Shown here one piece after another: positions 1 to 9,092 of a DNA stretch of 64,000 nucleotides (position 1 is its first letter; each line of letters begins with the position of its first letter). The position numbers and the translations under genes are program-made. This DNA comes from Desulfoluna sp942491485 (GTDB lineage Bacteria > Desulfobacterota > Desulfobacteria > Desulfobacterales > Desulfolunaceae). The DNA is taken from contig CALOAX010000002.1 in NCBI GenBank assembly GCA_942491485.1, forward strand, positions 868,001 through 932,000, in the 5' to 3' direction. The notes beneath the pieces are model-generated. The model saw only the letters and a program-made list of their open reading frames with translations. It searched no databases and was not told where the DNA came from.

Positions 1-168
1 GCCCTTCTCCCCCAGGTTGTCACCGTCTCCCCGAGACGATGGGAAACCACCTCCTTCTCACAAGGGGTCACACGCGTCCTCTTTCTCTTCTTCACCTACC
101 TCATCGGGCGAAAGCTCGGCCATTCGCCCGGAGACGGCAGCTGGTACCATCAGCGCTATTACTCATAA
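1..168 (+). CDS. 3' end of a truncated gene, product unknown
   Basis: Frame 1 is open from the first base of the window to a TAA at 166-168, giving the last 55 residues of a protein whose start lies outside. It holds a hydrophobic stretch (VLFLFFTYLIG) followed by a polar tail ending in GSWYHQRYYS, which looks like a membrane or membrane-associated C-terminus. Codon use favours C and G at third positions, like the real genes nearby. No family is recognised. A second frame is also open here but gives a Ser/Thr/Pro-rich low-complexity product, so this frame is preferred. Confidence 0.45.
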   Translation, partial: ALLPQVVTVSPRRWETTSFSQGVTRVLFLFFTYLIGRKLGHSPGDGSWYHQRYYS

Positions 169-377
169 TACACAAGCAACTGCCCAAATTATGACGACTT
201 CGGCCGGAAGAACGCCATCGCTCCGTTCCTTTACAGTGATTTTCCCTCTATCATATCCCCCAAGAATCATTTATTAATTCCTAACCGACAAAAAAGTCAC
301 CTGCTTGGTTTCACCAGGGCCTGGCATGGATCAGCAGTGGTCACACGCGCATCATGGAGTATAAAGAGGGGGGGTTG

Positions 378-1346
378 ATGAAACGATTCATTCTTGTTCT
401 TTCGATAGTGTTTGTATGGGTAGGAAGTGCATGGGCGGTTGACTCCGAAAAAAAAGTCAACCTGCTGGAAGCCGCGGTTGAAGGCAATACAACGGCCCAA
501 TTTGAATTGGCCGAGATCTATGAGGAGGAGGCCAGAGAGTACGATATATTCGAACCGGACATGGACCTTCTGAAAAAGGCCGTGCACTGGTACGAAAAGG
601 CCGCAGCAAAGGGGCACACACCCTCGCAGCATGCACTTCTGGGAATCTACATTTACCCTTACGACGAGGCTTCCCCTTCCGAGTGGCCGGGAAAATGGCT
701 GCCCCTGATCAAAACCATCGCGGCCGAGGGAGACCGAAAAGCGCAATACAATCTGGCACAGCATTACAGCTTCCCGCACAATTGCGACACCCAATTCAGG
801 GGGTGCCTCGACAAAGCCATCAGCCTGTATGCGGGCCTCCTGAAGAATCTGCCCCCGGGGGAAACGACTGTTTTCAAAATGTTCGAAATCTCCACCAAGA
901 AGATCACCAGACAGGAAATTGAAGCAGAGATCACCCGCCTCAAGAAAATGGACCCGGAGTCCGAAGAAAAACAGTCCAAAATGGACAGCCTTTTATACAG
1001 CACCCGAAAAAGCGGCTCCCTGAAAGCCCTGGTTGACCTGGGGGATATATGGGCCACCCCGAACAGCCCCGATAAAAACATCAAGATGGCCATGAAGGCT
1101 TATTCGTATGCAGCAGAAAAGAACCATCCGGAAGCCCTGGTAAAGCTCGCCCAATTAAAGTTTCAACTCGCAGAGGGTTTGAGGGATTACCAGGAGGCCT
1201 ATTTCCTGGCGCTGGCTGCCGCCATGGGCGAGGAACCGTCGGCTCCGGCACTTCTCTCCAAAATAGCAGAAAAACTCCCGACGGTTGACCTGCCGGCAAT
1301 GGAAGCTGATATGAAAAAGGAGATTCATGAGATGTGGGGTGAGTAA
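378..1346 (+). CDS. Secreted Sel1/TPR-like repeat protein
   Basis: The product is about 322 residues. It has a cleavable signal peptide (MKRFILVLSIVFVWVGSAWA) followed by helical repeats of Sel1 type, for example HWYEKAAAKGHTPSQHALLG and, further on, KAYSYAAEKNHPEALVKLAQ. Sel1 repeats usually mediate protein-protein contacts in the periplasm or at the envelope; no enzymatic motif is visible. The start at 378 is chosen over an in-frame ATG at 354 because a purine-rich GAGGGGGGG ribosome site lies just upstream and the signal peptide begins there. It stands alone on the plus strand, with a box repeat 140 bp downstream. Family call is good; the partner is unknown. Confidence 0.8.
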   Translation: MKRFILVLSIVFVWVGSAWAVDSEKKVNLLEAAVEGNTTAQFELAEIYEEEAREYDIFEPDMDLLKKAVHWYEKAAAKGHTPSQHALLGIYIYPYDEASPSEWPGKWLPLIKTIAAEGDRKAQYNLAQHYSFPHNCDTQFRGCLDKAISLYAGLLKNLPPGETTVFKMFEISTKKITRQEIEAEITRLKKMDPESEEKQSKMDSLLYSTRKSGSLKALVDLGDIWATPNSPDKNIKMAMKAYSYAAEKNHPEALVKLAQLKFQLAEGLRDYQEAYFLALAAAMGEEPSAPALLSKIAEKLPTVDLPAMEADMKKEIHEMWGE

Positions 1347-1487
1347 GGCGAAGGGATGATGCCGTAGGTCAAACATCGTGAGTCGCAACATCAGGTGGAA
1401 TCGCTTCGCCCGGCCATGTTTGAGCCGCAAGCAAAGCGATTCCAGGTTTTAAGGGCACTCGCCAAAAACAAATGTACACTTCTCGTA

Positions 1488-1691
1488 ACTATTCAGCTTA
1501 TGCCTCCGGCGGCCCTGCCGGGGGTCAAATTTTTGAAAAGTTTGATAAACATGTCTTAAAAAATAATACCTGGTAGCTCCCGATTCAAAGGCGGATGTGA
1601 TTTGACCCGAGAAGCGAGGGATAAACCACATCCGCAACCAGCTTTCAAGGTATTTTGCCTAATGTGGCTTCGCCACCCTTGCCGCCGGAGG
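1488..1691 (+). repeat. GCCTCCGGCGGC-box element R1 (composite, two boxes)
   Basis: The left outer repeat ACTATTCAGCTT (1488-1499) is followed by the box at 1502, then GGCC and AAA..TTT mini-hairpins (left module). Next come a 45-nt hairpin at 1591-1635 with arms GCGGATGTG/CACATCCGC, the linker CAACCAGCTTTC, and a right box GCCGCCGGAGG at 1681-1691. Both boxes point outward toward genes. Confidence 0.85.
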
Positions 1692-1734
1692 GATCGCTGT
1701 TTGTATGTTTTATTATTGCGCTGCCCCTAATGCT

Positions 1735-2307
1735 CTATTGCAGAGCCTTTCCGGCTTGAGGAATGGGGCTCAGCATCGAGGTCAGCAATGTGTGAATGTT
1801 CTCTTTGCGAGCGCCATCCGATTTTTTCATATGAGACATCCCCTGGGCCAGCACCCGCCACCTGGGCTCTTTATTTCCCGGGGAAAAGACCGCCACGAGG
1901 GCGGTGCCTTTCTGAAACTTTTTCTGATTGATCCCCTCTGTGGACAGGCCAACCACCATCCCTGCTTTATCAAAGATTTCATCATCGGTGATTTTTGACT
2001 CCACACCCAGACCAAAGCCAATAATAAAATCAGGGTTGTCATTGATAGAGACCGGAGTATACCCCTTTTCCGCCATGATCTGTACGATGGAACTCTTTGT
2101 GTTGTTTATGGCCCGCTCACTGCTCTCGCCCCTTCCAAGATAGGAAGCGTTGACTGAGGGGTACATGGCAAATCGTTTATTGGGAGAAGAAAAAATAGCC
2201 AGATCGCCTGTAATCACCTTGTTGATTGTTGGGTGATTATGTCCCGTGGTCGTCACGCAACCCGCCAAAAGCAATACAAAAACAAAGGGAAGGGTAAACC
2301 TTTTCAT
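1735..2307 (-). CDS. DUF4136-like lipoprotein
   Basis: The product is a 190-residue lipoprotein. The N-terminus MKRFTLPFVFVLLLAGC ends in a lipobox (LLAGC), so it should be lipidated and held at a membrane facing the periplasm. The body, with KRFAMYPS near the start and the segment NPDFIIGFGLGVESK (D-F-hydrophobic alternation), resembles DUF4136 proteins, whose function is unknown. A longer frame starts at 2385, but its extra residues come from repeat R2, so the start at 2307 is used. The gene lies between a right box (1681-1691) and a left box (2359-2370), both facing it. Confidence 0.75.
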   Translation of the reverse strand: MKRFTLPFVFVLLLAGCVTTTGHNHPTINKVITGDLAIFSSPNKRFAMYPSVNASYLGRGESSERAINNTKSSIVQIMAEKGYTPVSINDNPDFIIGFGLGVESKITDDEIFDKAGMVVGLSTEGINQKKFQKGTALVAVFSPGNKEPRWRVLAQGMSHMKKSDGARKENIHTLLTSMLSPIPQAGKALQ

Positions 2308-2337
2308 GAACCGCCTCACATTAGAAGTATACTGGTT

Positions 2338-2597
2338 GTAACTGTTCTGCTCAATATTGCCTCCGGCGGCCCTGCCGGGGGCCAAACTTTTGAAAAGTTT
2401 GACAAACAGGACTTAAAGGATAGTCGCCTGATCTACCGGTGTTGCAACCCATGTGTTTCTGGTTTAACAAGTATGCAGCTTCCTTTTCTCTCAGCCCGCA
2501 GGGGCTGAGAGAAAAGGAAGCTGCAACCGGAAAGTTTTCGGGGCTTATTTCAAAAAGCGATCCGCCGGAGGCCTTTTTCAGGAAACTGAATCGTTAC
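2338..2597 (+). repeat. Box element R2 (composite, long perfect hairpin)
   Basis: The element runs from GTAACTGTTCTGCTC (2338) through the box at 2359-2370 and the left module. A perfect 23-bp-arm hairpin follows (2475-2524, 4-nt loop), then CAACCGGAAAG, a right GCCGGAGGC (to 2572), and the imperfect outer repeat AAACTGAATCGTTAC (2583-2597). The last base touches the stop codon of the next gene. Confidence 0.85.
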
Positions 2598-3478
2598 TAG
2601 TGGTTAGGCCGTAACCACTTCCCTTCCAGCCACCACTCCGTATCCGGGTGCGCAGTGTCCTCTGCCAGGGTTGAATTTTTCAACAAAAACAATTTCCTGT
2701 TCTTCAGATCAGCCTGCTGAATGATTGCTTTGTGATACTGCAAAAATAAGGCTTTAAATGACCCGTCTTCAAGGGCTGCCGTCAGGCCTCGTTCAATTCT
2801 GTCGGCAAGTGCCGCATCTTTTTTATTCACAAAGAAATAGACCGGATAAGGGTAATACAAAGCAATATAGGGGTCCACAACCAAATCCGGGTACGCATCT
2901 TGTTTCTCCGCTGCTTCACTCCAGGCCTCGTTGATTCCCCTTGGAAAATAATCAAACCGCTTGCGCATGAGCATTTTAAACAGATTGTCATACTTGGCTG
3001 AACCGACAACCGGGATGCTGTTTCCCTGAAGGATCTTCATATCAGCCCACTGGCTCCCGAATCCGGCTACATACCGTAACCTTAATTGATCCAGTGACTC
3101 AATACGTGAAAAGCCTTCGAGGTCCCCTTTTCGAATAAGGGAAACCCGATACCCCAACAACCCTCTGAGTAGCGGGATTTTAACGGACAAAAATCGCAAC
3201 TCTCTCTCTTTATTTGTGGGGAAGAAGCCCACGTTCACTCTCTCCCCCTTCCCCAGGAAATCGATTCCCCTGCCCTGGGTCATTTTCTCTGCTACCGGAT
3301 TAATCGAGTATGGGCCGTCACTGTCCACTGTTTTGTCCATGGCAAGCTTCAGCAAATCAATACGGTAATTGTACCGGTTACCCGTCTGAAAATAGATCAG
3401 GTCCAATGATTCTGAATATGCGCTGGGGCAGAAAAGAGCCAAGACGATCAGAATCACAACTATCTGTTTCATATGCAT
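2597..3478 (-). CDS. Periplasmic solute-binding-like protein
   Basis: The product is about 293 residues with a signal peptide (QIVVILIVLALFCPSAYS). The body resembles family 3 solute-binding proteins. It has a two-lobe alternation of short hydrophobic strands (RYVAGFGSQW, DYFPRGINEAW) and a C-terminal DRIERGLTAALEDGSFKALF helix typical of that fold. No permease or ATPase gene is adjacent, so it may be a stand-alone sensor or scavenging protein rather than part of an ABC transporter. An ATG at 3478 and another at 3472 are both possible starts; no strong ribosome site separates them. A second, unrelated protein of the same general type is encoded at 54799. Confidence 0.65.
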   Translation of the reverse strand: MHMKQIVVILIVLALFCPSAYSESLDLIYFQTGNRYNYRIDLLKLAMDKTVDSDGPYSINPVAEKMTQGRGIDFLGKGERVNVGFFPTNKERELRFLSVKIPLLRGLLGYRVSLIRKGDLEGFSRIESLDQLRLRYVAGFGSQWADMKILQGNSIPVVGSAKYDNLFKMLMRKRFDYFPRGINEAWSEAAEKQDAYPDLVVDPYIALYYPYPVYFFVNKKDAALADRIERGLTAALEDGSFKALFLQYHKAIIQQADLKNRKLFLLKNSTLAEDTAHPDTEWWLEGKWLRPNH

Positions 3479-3848
3479 CAATCCGTGTTTCTAACCACGC
3501 ATAAGAACCGACGTTCCCATGTTGGAAGACTCAAAATATAAACCTGCCCGGCTTTTTCGACGTCTGCTTCAGCAGTGATTGGTTGCGGCCACACAACCTG
3601 CCGAACAAAAAAAGGCCATAACCGACACACCCATACAGACAAACAATGCTGGAGGCGTGACACAGTCATGACCTGGCAAAACCTGAAGGGACAGTGATTT
3701 ACATACACCTGCCACGTCAAAGCGTAAACAAATTTTAACGAACAAAAATGAACCCTTGGACATCACATCCATATCTACAGCACCACGCAACTTATAGCAT
3801 TGTTTGAGCTGTCACCGGTTTTAATGGCGGGTACAACCAGCAACGAAC
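3473..3848. other. Intergenic stretch without a recognisable gene
   Basis: Short open frames exist on both strands, but none has a ribosome site, domain motif or convincing codon use. It presumably holds the promoter of the minus-strand solute-binding gene. No hairpin or repeat was seen before R3 begins. Confidence 0.5.
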
Positions 3849-3931
3849 GCCATTGCGATTTACCCCGAGGAACGAGGGGTGAAACGCTATGGCAACCCGC
3901 TTTCGAGGTGGCCCACCTCGCCGCCGGAGGC
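3849..3931 (+). repeat. Box element R3 (single box, faces right)
   Basis: A 45-nt hairpin (3849-3893) has arms GCCATTGCG/CGCTATGGC (one mismatch) and the apex CCCCGAGGAACGAGGGG. Linker CAACCCGCTTTC follows, then a small hairpin CGAGGTG/CACCTCG and the box GCCGCCGGAGGC at 3920-3931, facing the 3' end of the deaminase gene. Confidence 0.9.
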
Positions 3932-3964
3932 GAGCTTTTCGCTTTTTCCCATAACCTATTACCT

Positions 3965-5281
3965 TTAGCCTATCTCCTGTTCTATCCCTTTCGCTATCCG
4001 GCTCACCTCGTCCATCACGGCCTGCACATCCACGGTAAGAAGATTGCCCCCTTTCACCACCTGGTTGCCGTCCACGAAGACGTCTCGAACGTCAGCACCC
4101 GTGGTGGCGTAGACCAGATGGGAGGCGGGATTGTAGACGGGGGTGAGGTGGGGCTTGTTCATATCGACGATGATGATATCCGCGCGTTTGCCGGGGAGGA
4201 GGCTGCCGACCTGTCCCCCCAACCCGATTGCCTTTGCGCCTTCGATGGTGGCCATCTCGAGGACGGTCCAGGCATCCATGGCGGCGGGATCAAGGCTGTA
4301 GGCTTTGTGGAGTTTGGCTGTGGTCTGCATCTCATTGAAGAGATCGAGGTTGTTGTTGCTGGCGGCGCCGTCGGTTCCAAGGCCGACGTGTATGCCCTGG
4401 TCCATGAGAGCCGAGGCCGGACAAACGCCTGAGGCCAGCTTGGTGTTGCTGCCGGGATTGTGGGAGGCGGTGACGCCATGGGTTGCCATGAGGGCCATGT
4501 CGCCGTCGTCCATCCAGACGTTGTGGATCAGCAAGGTGGATTCGTCGAGCACCTGAAGGTCATCAAGGAGCTGGTAGGGGGAAATCCCCCGGTCCTCTTT
4601 CATCCGCTGCACGTCATCTTCGGTCTCCGCGATGTGAATTTGAAAAAGCACGCCGAGCCGCCTGCACGCCTCTTTGGCTTTGGCGATGGTTTTCTCGCTG
4701 CAGGTGTGGGGGGTATGGCAGAAGATGGACGGGGTAATGAGCGGCCATCGGTTCTTCCACGTTTCCACAAAGGTCTCTGCGATTGCCACGTTCTCAGACG
4801 GATCGGGCACCCCTGGTGCCGGAAAGTCGATGACGCCATGGCCCAGCACCGCACGCATCCCCACCTCCATCACCGCCTCGGCCACCTCATCTTCATAAAA
4901 ATAGCCGTCACACACCGTGGTGGTACCGGAGAGAAGCATCTCCACACACGAGAGAAGGGCTCCTGCCCGAACCGCCATCGGGTTGATATGGGCAGCCTCA
5001 GCCGGAAAAATATGGTCATTCAACCAGGAGGCCAGGGGCATGTCGTCCGCCAACCCCCGAAACAGAGACATCGGGCTGTGGCAATGGGTGTTCACCAACC
5101 CCGGCATCACCACGCACCCCGTGGCATCCACCACCTCATCCACCAGGGGCAGCTCATCCCCTTTCCGGAAAACAGCCCCAATCACCCCATCCTTCACCAG
5201 AACCGCACCCCCGTCGTACACCGCGCGGTTCGTCATGGGAATCACCCACCCACCCCTGATCAACATCGTCCCTTTGGTCAT
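3965..5281 (-). CDS. mtaD: MTA/SAH deaminase-type amidohydrolase
   Basis: This 438-residue cytosolic amidohydrolase most resembles 5-methylthioadenosine/S-adenosylhomocysteine deaminases. Those convert the adenine of MTA or SAH to hypoxanthine. Visible metal-site motifs are GLVNTHCHSPMSLFRGLADD (the HxH pair), QIHIAETEDD and the catalytic GTDGAASNNNLDLF. The C-terminal PGKRADIIIVDM strand closes the small beta domain. The next gene upstream on the same strand is a purine nucleoside phosphorylase, which fits salvage of methylthio or homocysteine nucleosides. The gene is enclosed by two inward-facing boxes (3920-3931 and 5311-5322). Exact substrate within the family (MTA, SAH, adenosine) cannot be read from sequence. 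Confidence 0.85.
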   Translation of the reverse strand: MTKGTMLIRGGWVIPMTNRAVYDGGAVLVKDGVIGAVFRKGDELPLVDEVVDATGCVVMPGLVNTHCHSPMSLFRGLADDMPLASWLNDHIFPAEAAHINPMAVRAGALLSCVEMLLSGTTTVCDGYFYEDEVAEAVMEVGMRAVLGHGVIDFPAPGVPDPSENVAIAETFVETWKNRWPLITPSIFCHTPHTCSEKTIAKAKEACRRLGVLFQIHIAETEDDVQRMKEDRGISPYQLLDDLQVLDESTLLIHNVWMDDGDMALMATHGVTASHNPGSNTKLASGVCPASALMDQGIHVGLGTDGAASNNNLDLFNEMQTTAKLHKAYSLDPAAMDAWTVLEMATIEGAKAIGLGGQVGSLLPGKRADIIIVDMNKPHLTPVYNPASHLVYATTGADVRDVFVDGNQVVKGGNLLTVDVQAVMDEVSRIAKGIEQEIG

Positions 5282-5310
5282 ATGATGCCATCCTTAAAAT
5301 GATTAAAGCA

Positions 5311-5470
5311 GCCTCCGGCGGCCAGAGGATAATCCCTGGACCCCATAATGCATCCGGTTTGCTATCGCTCACCGTCTGCGAACAAGGGGCTTGCATGGAC
5401 GTAGATGGGTCAAAAATGGATTGCCGATGCGCTTTGACCCTGCTTTATTAAATTGATGGAGCGAAGCGCC
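5311..5470 (-). repeat. Box element R4 (single box, faces left)
   Basis: The box GCCTCCGGCGGC (5311-5322) overlaps a small hairpin CCAGAGGAT/ATCCCTGG. A degenerate variable hairpin region and a half motif GATGCGCTTTGACCC follow. It ends in the distal motif GGAGCGAAGCGCC (5458-5470). It faces the 5' end of mtaD. Confidence 0.7.
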
Positions 5471-5533
5471 CCCACCGCTATTCACTATTCACCACTCACG
5501 ATTCACTGGCCAAGCCACACCGCCCTGCCTTCC

Positions 5534-6436
5534 CTATGCCCTATCACCTAATTTGCCTATGACCTGTCTTAACAATCTCTCAAACCCCGGCATCGCCTTC
5601 TCCGCTGTTGCCAAAACCTTCTCAACTGTGGCCTCTTCCGGGTTATCAGGGTCATTGATGTTGGTGATCATGGAAAGGCCCAGGGTTTTCATACCGGCGT
5701 GATTGGCGACGATGGTCTCCATGACGGTGGAGAATCCCACGCTGTCGGCGCCAATGGTTTTCAGCCAGCGCATTTCAGCAGGGGTCTCCAGGCTTGGGCC
5801 TTTCAGCCCAGCATACACCCCGTCGCAGACCGGGATACCCATATTGCTTGCTTCTGCAAGAGCCGTATCGGCAAGGAAAGTGTCGTAGGCATGGATCATG
5901 GCGGGAAAGCGGAGCCCCCAGGCATCGACGTTCGGCCCCGCCAGGGGATTCTCTCCGGTGAGATTCAGGTGATCACGGATCACCATGACACTGCCCTCTT
6001 TAAAGGTAGGGTTGAGGCCACCGGAGGCATTGGTCACGACAAGGGTGTCGGCCCCCAGGGCCCGGGCCACGCGAATGGGAAGGGTCACCTCCCAGGGCGA
6101 GTACCCTTCGTACAGGTGAAAGCGTCCCTGCATCACGAGAACCTTGGTGCCGGACACATCACCGCAAAGGAGTCGTCCTTTATGACTCTCAACAGTTGCC
6201 AATGGAAACCCCGGGATCTCCTTATATAAAAGGGAGACCTCTTCGGCCACAAACCCGGCACAGTCTGACAGACCGGTTCCGGCCATCACAAGAACTCGAG
6301 GTTGCCCGGACCAGGCAGACCTTATGTGCGAAACGGCATGATCAACACACGCAATGCATTCATCCATCAGGAGTTCCCTTCTTGAAGAGTCAGAACAAGT
6401 TCGATAGAATTGGGCAAATGAAGCACAGGGTTGCAT
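5534..6436 (-). CDS. punA: Purine nucleoside phosphorylase
   Basis: This is a 300-residue trimeric-type purine nucleoside phosphorylase, splitting purine nucleosides with phosphate into base and ribose-1-phosphate. Family landmarks are VMAGTGLSD near the N-terminus, the phosphate-site QGRFHLYEGY, NASGGLNP, the base-binding GPSLETPAE, VGFSTVMETIVANH, and the Asn in SMITNINDP. That last residue is typical of 6-oxopurine phosphorylases rather than MTA phosphorylase. The start at 6436 has an AGGAG ribosome site at good spacing; an in-frame ATG at 6367 would remove 23 residues not conserved in the family, so either is possible. Its neighbour mtaD would supply an inosine-like substrate. Confidence 0.88.
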   Translation of the reverse strand: MQPCASFAQFYRTCSDSSRRELLMDECIACVDHAVSHIRSAWSGQPRVLVMAGTGLSDCAGFVAEEVSLLYKEIPGFPLATVESHKGRLLCGDVSGTKVLVMQGRFHLYEGYSPWEVTLPIRVARALGADTLVVTNASGGLNPTFKEGSVMVIRDHLNLTGENPLAGPNVDAWGLRFPAMIHAYDTFLADTALAEASNMGIPVCDGVYAGLKGPSLETPAEMRWLKTIGADSVGFSTVMETIVANHAGMKTLGLSMITNINDPDNPEEATVEKVLATAEKAMPGFERLLRQVIGKLGDRA

Positions 6437-6838
6437 TTTTTCTCCTCACTATCCCTTGGAGAATAAGGGGTTGTCAACCATATCCACCTCACGGCCTCAC
6501 GCACCGTCGGTTCCCCGACGCACCGGACGCCACTTCAATTCTCCATGCCTGATAATTTTCACACCCAGTGAATCGTTTTTTATGATTTTATACTTGAAAG
6601 GGTTGACCAATCGTGGTTGATTCTTATCTTCTTGAAAAACGTTCGGCAGCCCAAAAGATCATGCGGTTGTAAAAAGTCGTCAGATCAACGATGCATCGGC
6701 GTGACCGGACAGGAAACACTACAACGAAGCCTCGTTGGGCCATCATGGAATTTCGAAATGTCGGCAGCACCCGGCTGCATGCATTCCCGAACGCCGGGTG
6801 ATTGCGAGGTCATACATAATGCTTAACGGGAGATTACC
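6437..6838. other. Divergent intergenic region before nifU
   Basis: It separates punA (minus) from nifU (plus). One reasonable promoter is seen (6603-6630). A 69-codon open frame at 6617-6826 overlaps that promoter and lacks a ribosome site, so it is not called. Nothing else is recognised. Confidence 0.5.
6603..6630 (+). promoter_or_regulatory. Possible promoter for nifU-nifS
   Basis: A -35-like TTGACC (6603-6608) and a -10-like TATCTT (6625-6630) are 16 bp apart, about 210 bp upstream of nifU. Read by eye only; the long leader leaves room for a closer promoter. Confidence 0.35.
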
Positions 6839-7666
6839 ATGTGGGATTATACGGAAAAAGTAAGGGAGCACTTTCTGAACCCCCGAAACGTCGGTGTGGT
6901 TGAAAATGCCAACGGTGTCGGTGAAGTGGGGTCCCTCTCCTGCGGTGACGCACTGAAACTCACCATTCGCGTGGGTGAAAACGATATCATTGAAGACGCC
7001 AAGTTCCAGACCTTCGGCTGCGCAAGTGCCATCGCCTCCTCTTCGGCCCTTACCGAAATGGTCAAAGGCCTGAACCTGGACGATGCAGCCAAGATCACCA
7101 ACGATGACATTGCCGAATTCCTCGGTGGTCTTCCCAAAGAGAAAATCCACTGCTCCGTTATGGGCCGAGACGGCCTCGAGCGCGCCATTGCCGACTTCCG
7201 GGGCGAAGTGGTCAAAGAGAGCCTCGGCAACGTGGTCTGTGAATGCTTCGGCGTCACCGATCTCGAGATCGAGCGAGCAGTAAAAGAGGACGGCCTCACC
7301 ACCATCGACCAGGTGATCCATCACCTCAAGGCCGGCGGCGGCTGCGGGAAATGCCATGATGACATTGAAGCCCTCATCAACAAGGTCAAGGGCGGTCAAA
7401 CCATGGAGATCATCAAGCCTGTTCGCATGAGCAACATGCAGAAGATCAAGCTCATCGAAAGCACCCTCGAGCGTGAGATCAAGCCCGCCCTTCAGAAGGA
7501 CCGAGGCGATATCGAGCTGGTGGACGTTGTGGACAATAAAGTCTACGTTCGCCTCCAGGGCTCCTGTGCCACCTGCAGCAAGTCCCAGGTGACCCTTAAA
7601 AATCATGTGGAAGCCAAACTCCGTGAGCTGGTAACCCAGGATCTCGTGGTGGAGGAGGTGAAGTAA
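6839..7666 (+). CDS. nifU: Three-module NifU-type Fe-S scaffold
   Basis: This 275-residue scaffold builds Fe-S clusters from sulfur supplied by NifS. The IscU-like N-terminal module (1-125) carries three cluster Cys in SLSCGDALKL, FGCASA and KIHCSVM. The middle BFD-like [2Fe-2S] module (about 130-185) shows CECFGVT and GGGCGKCHDD. The C-terminal NifU module (about 200-275) has the GSCATCSKSQ thiol motif. Full-length NifU is typical of nitrogen fixers and of many anaerobes that use it as a general scaffold. No nif structural gene is present here, so a housekeeping role is likely. The stop codon overlaps the nifS start by one base (TAATG), indicating translational coupling. Confidence 0.95.
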   Translation: MWDYTEKVREHFLNPRNVGVVENANGVGEVGSLSCGDALKLTIRVGENDIIEDAKFQTFGCASAIASSSALTEMVKGLNLDDAAKITNDDIAEFLGGLPKEKIHCSVMGRDGLERAIADFRGEVVKESLGNVVCECFGVTDLEIERAVKEDGLTTIDQVIHHLKAGGGCGKCHDDIEALINKVKGGQTMEIIKPVRMSNMQKIKLIESTLEREIKPALQKDRGDIELVDVVDNKVYVRLQGSCATCSKSQVTLKNHVEAKLRELVTQDLVVEEVK

Positions 7667-8844
7667 TGCGCACCATATATCTCGACAACAACGCCACCAC
7701 CCGAGTGGCCGACGAAGTGCTGGAAGAGATGATCCCGGCGTTGCGCGATGTGTACGGCAACCCCTCAAGCATGCACCACAAGGGTGCCGAAGCGGGTGCC
7801 CCACTGGCCCTCGCCCGCGAGCGTGTGGCAAGCCTTCTCGGCGCTCAGCCCGAAGAGATCCTCTTCACCAGCTGCGGCACCGAGAGCGACTCCACGGCCA
7901 TCAACGCGGCCCTGGTGGCCAACCCCGACAAAAAGCACATCATCACCACCATGGTGGAACACCCCGCGGTGAAGAACTACTGCGAGGACCTTGAGAAGAA
8001 GGGTTACCGCGTCACCTACGTTCCCGTGGATCGTCAGGGAAGACTCGATCTCAACGCCCTTTACGCAAGCCTCTCTGAAGACACCGCCATTGTCAGTGTC
8101 ATGTGGGCCAACAACGAGAGCGGCGTCATCTTCCCCGTGGAAGAGATCGCCAAAAAAGTGAAGGCCGCCGGCGCTGTCTTCCATACCGATGCGGTGCAGG
8201 CCGTGGGCAAGATCGACATCAACCTCGCCGATTCCGCCATCGACATGCTCTCCCTTTCCGGTCACAAGCTCCACGCCCCCAAAGGCGTTGGCGCCCTGTA
8301 CATCCGTAAAGGCACCCGATTCGCCCCCTTCCTTATGGGTGGGCATCAGGAGAAGGGCCGCCGAGCCGGTACCGAAAACCACTCTTCCATCATCGCCCTG
8401 GGCCGAGCCTGCACACTGGCCGCCGAGAAGATGGAAGAGGAGAACACCCGTGTAAAAGTCTTAAGGGACCGCCTGGAAAAAGGGCTTCTCGAAACCATCC
8501 CCAACAGCTTTGTCAACGGTAACGAGACGGACCGCCTGCCCAACACCTGCAGCATCAGCTTCGAGTACGTTGAAGGTGAAGCGATTCTTCTCATGATGAA
8601 CGAGTTTGGAATCTGTGCCTCTTCAGGCTCCGCATGCACCTCCGGTTCCCTGGAGCCGTCCCACGTGCTGCGAGCCATGGGCGTGCCTTTTACCGCTGCC
8701 CACGGCACCATTCGATTCTCTCTGTCCATCGACAACACAGATGAGGACATCGACACCGTCCTCTCAAGCCTGCCCGGCATTATCCACACCCTGCGCCAGA
8801 TGTCCCCCTTCTGGGCAGAAGCCATGGCAGCCAAAGCCGAATAA
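7666..8844 (+). CDS. nifS: Cysteine desulfurase NifS
   Basis: This 392-residue PLP-dependent desulfurase takes sulfur from cysteine for cluster assembly on NifU. It begins with the family hallmark YLDNNATTRVA. The PLP lysine lies in SLSGHKLHAPKG, and the catalytic Cys lies in the flexible loop SSGSACTSGSLEPSHVL, in the NifS rather than SufS arrangement. The gene starts on the last base of nifU and is followed by a strong terminator, so the two form a compact bicistronic unit. Confidence 0.96.
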   Translation: MRTIYLDNNATTRVADEVLEEMIPALRDVYGNPSSMHHKGAEAGAPLALARERVASLLGAQPEEILFTSCGTESDSTAINAALVANPDKKHIITTMVEHPAVKNYCEDLEKKGYRVTYVPVDRQGRLDLNALYASLSEDTAIVSVMWANNESGVIFPVEEIAKKVKAAGAVFHTDAVQAVGKIDINLADSAIDMLSLSGHKLHAPKGVGALYIRKGTRFAPFLMGGHQEKGRRAGTENHSSIIALGRACTLAAEKMEEENTRVKVLRDRLEKGLLETIPNSFVNGNETDRLPNTCSISFEYVEGEAILLMMNEFGICASSGSACTSGSLEPSHVLRAMGVPFTAAHGTIRFSLSIDNTDEDIDTVLSSLPGIIHTLRQMSPFWAEAMAAKAE

Positions 8845-8872
8845 AACGGGACAGTCCACAAAACGCCCGTAA

Positions 8873-8914
8873 CAAAAAAACCGCCCCCTTTTTGCAAGGG
8901 AGCGGTTTTTTTTG
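8873..8914 (+). terminator. Rho-independent terminator after nifS
   Basis: AACCGCcccc / gGGaGCGGTT stem with a short loop, followed by eight T; preceded by an A run, so it may act on both strands. Confidence 0.85.
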
Positions 8915-9092
8915 TTGGGTTGCTTGTAACGTTCCGGCCTCAATGCAGCCTGGTCTCAAAGAGTCGGATTGACAAACAGGTTTCAAGCCCCTCTGTCGGG
9001 CAACCTGCCCTTCACGTCACGCGATGTTTTTTCGAAGCACGATCGCTGCGGCGAATGCCTGTGAGGCACGCCGTGCATGATGCCAAACCTTA

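Noticed and set aside
17..277. 86-codon plus-strand frame with Ser/Thr/Pro-rich product
   Set aside because: Low complexity and no ribosome site; the frame ending at 168 over the same bases looks more like a real protein end.
3800..4432. 210-codon plus-strand frame opposite mtaD
   Set aside because: Antisense shadow of a clearly conserved amidohydrolase; its start lies in repeat R3.
6617..6826. 69-codon plus-strand frame upstream of nifU
   Set aside because: No ribosome site or motif, and it overlaps the probable nifU promoter.
6743..7831. 362-codon minus-strand frame opposite nifU
   Set aside because: Long only because of strong third-position G/C bias in nifU on the other strand; no family features.
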